From an uncultured Eubacterium sp. (GTDB taxonomy: Bacteria; Bacillota_A; Clostridia; Lachnospirales; Lachnospiraceae), in contig CAOKJJ010000231.1 of NCBI GenBank assembly GCA_948468465.1, positions 1 to 6,897 of the forward strand: a stretch of DNA of 6,897 nucleotides, read 5' to 3'. Each line of letters starts with the position of its first letter. Position 1 is the first letter of the stretch. A program made the translations under genes and the position numbers. The notes beneath the pieces were generated by a model. The model did no database searches, had not been told where the DNA came from, and was given only the letters and a program-made list of their open reading frames with translations. Positions 6,038 through 6,897 of the stretch are shown here, piece after piece.

Positions 6038-6742
6038 TTACAGCTCACGCCTCCAAAAATCTGCTATCTCCTCATGCACCCGCTGCTGGTTCGACCTGCT
6101 GATTTTAACAGACATGCCATTTTTCAGGAGCAGCTCGCTTTTCATCACCCGCTCTATTTTCCTGATATTTACGATCACACCTCTGTCCACCCAGACAAAA
6201 TGCTTATTCTCCAGCTGTTTCCAGATCTTTGATATCGCGTACCTTTGCCGGTAATCCCCCTGCAAAGTAACAAATATCGTATACTTTTTTTCTTTATAGA
6301 TATACAAAATATCCTTACATGCAATCCTTGCATAACAGGCCGAATTGTCTATTACATAATATTCCTCCTCCAATACATGCAGCTCCTCTGCAATATGCCT
6401 TAATACCTTTGGCAGCTTTTCTTCAAGCTGTGATTTTAGTATGTATTGATACGCCCGGACATCATAAGAATCCACCGCATATTTCGCAAAAGCGGTAATA
6501 AAAATAATATGGGCAGCCGCATCCTGTCTGCGGATATTCCTGGCAACCGACAGTCCATCCAGTCCCGGCATCTCTACATCCAAAAAATACAGTTCAAAGC
6601 TTTCCCCGTTTGCCAGATCATCCAGGAGCGCTTTGCTGTCCGCATATTGCCGGATGCATTCCATGTTTCGAAAAACCGTACACACTTCCTGTCTGATTAG
6701 TTCCTGATATATTTGTTCGTCATCCAAAATTGCAATTTTCAT
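6038..6742 (-). CDS. LytTR-family response regulator (AgrA/LytR-like), 234 aa
   Basis: This is a cytoplasmic two-component response regulator that activates transcription when phosphorylated by the neighbouring kinase. Residues 1-120 form a receiver domain: acidic pocket D7/D8, phosphoacceptor D55 in LYFLDVEMPG, T83 in FITAF and K103 in ILKSQ. Residues about 130-234 are a LytTR DNA-binding domain, with landmarks DILYIYKEKKYTIFVT, the FVWVDRGVIVNIRKIERV segment and SVKISRSNQQRV near the end. Length and order fit the AgrA/ComE/LytR group. ATG at 6742 is preceded by GGGGA at a suitable distance. The gene leads the operon and its own promoter carries paired 21-base-period repeats of the kind LytTR domains bind, so positive autoregulation is likely (inference). 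The same repeats occur before the secreted-protein unit downstream of lanM, which would be its second target. Confidence 0.92.
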   Translation of the reverse strand: MKIAILDDEQIYQELIRQEVCTVFRNMECIRQYADSKALLDDLANGESFELYFLDVEMPGLDGLSVARNIRRQDAAAHIIFITAFAKYAVDSYDVRAYQYILKSQLEEKLPKVLRHIAEELHVLEEEYYVIDNSACYARIACKDILYIYKEKKYTIFVTLQGDYRQRYAISKIWKQLENKHFVWVDRGVIVNIRKIERVMKSELLLKNGMSVKISRSNQQRVHEEIADFWRREL

Positions 6743-6795
6743 ACGTATCCCCGTCTGTTGGTATCATCCATTGTGATCTATATCCATTATAACCC

Positions 6796-6866
6796 AATAT
6801 AACATAATTCCCCGCAGGATGCTTGTCTTGTCTCTATTCTGCTGTATTTTGACCCTATTCTGCAAA
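6796..6866 (-). promoter_or_regulatory. LytTR-type autoregulated promoter of the regulator/kinase/lanA operon
   Basis: On the minus strand TTTGCAGAATAGGG (6866-6853) and ACAGCAGAATAGAG (6845-6832) repeat with a 21-base period. Exactly 30 bases after the second GAATAGAG lies an extended -10, TGT-TATATT (TGN 6804-6802, hexamer 6801-6796). The -35 position (6819-6824) reads AAGCAT, a poor match. A second -10-like TATAAT lies at 6791-6786, 10 bases further on. The first is preferred because its spacing from the repeats is identical to that in the promoter after lanM. Transcription would start near 6789, leaving a leader of about 46 bases before the regulator gene. Confidence 0.72.
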
Positions 6867-6897
6867 TATCGCGTGAAAAATCCTTTTCCCGGTCCAT

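Noticed and set aside
6005..6232. Plus-strand ORF of 75 codons
   Set aside because: It is antisense to the LytTR domain of the response regulator, with no start signals of its own.
6819..6897. Plus-strand ATG with an open frame to the right edge
   Set aside because: It runs through the paired regulator repeats, has no ribosome binding site, and its Leu/Cys/Phe-rich product simply reflects the repeated pyrimidine sequence.
6786..6897. Minus-strand frames open from the right edge into the promoter region, possibly the end of an upstream gene
   Set aside because: Two frames stay open for about 36-43 codons but neither shows a recognisable protein, and both would cross the predicted promoter. 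There is too little sequence to call.

Overview
The window reads almost entirely on the minus strand. It looks like a piece of a low-GC Firmicutes chromosome, most likely a gut clostridium of the Lachnospiraceae type. This is inferred from AT-rich intergenic DNA, strong GGAGG-type ribosome binding sites, an HPK10/LytTR two-component pair and a class II lanthipeptide synthetase; no taxonomic marker gene is present.

Layout in the direction of transcription (right to left): a LytTR response regulator (6742-6038); a 138-base gap holding a doubtful 40-codon ORF; an AgrC-like membrane histidine kinase (best start GTG at 5899, to 4604); a 52-codon lanthipeptide precursor gene, lanA (4577-4419), too short for ordinary ORF calling; a hairpin terminator or attenuator (about 4414-4376); and lanM (4343-1318), the dehydratase/cyclase, which carries a single-base frameshift near 2041-2043. 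A second promoter region follows directly after lanM and leads to an 18-codon ORF, a secreted 208-residue protein of unknown function (1008-382) and the first 115 codons of an unknown gene that runs off the left edge.

The most interesting observation is that two promoter regions, one before the response regulator and one just after lanM, share the same architecture. Each has two GAATAGAG-like half-sites repeated with a 21-base period, then exactly 30 bases, then an extended -10 (TGN-TATAWT), with no recognisable -35. That is what an activator-dependent LytTR promoter should look like. It implies one autoregulated circuit controlling both the regulator/kinase/lantibiotic unit and the secreted-protein unit.

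The precursor core ends in ATLTRACGAYFTIVCC. It resembles the lacticin 481/salivaricin A group, with three Thr and three Cys, but lacks the usual double-glycine cleavage motif and the conserved acidic residue before the first Cys. Together with the broken lanM and the absence of lanT or lanFEG in view, this suggests either a decaying lantibiotic locus or a peptide with a changed processing route or role. No transporter, immunity gene, agrB/agrD, tRNA, rRNA, IS element or CRISPR array was seen.
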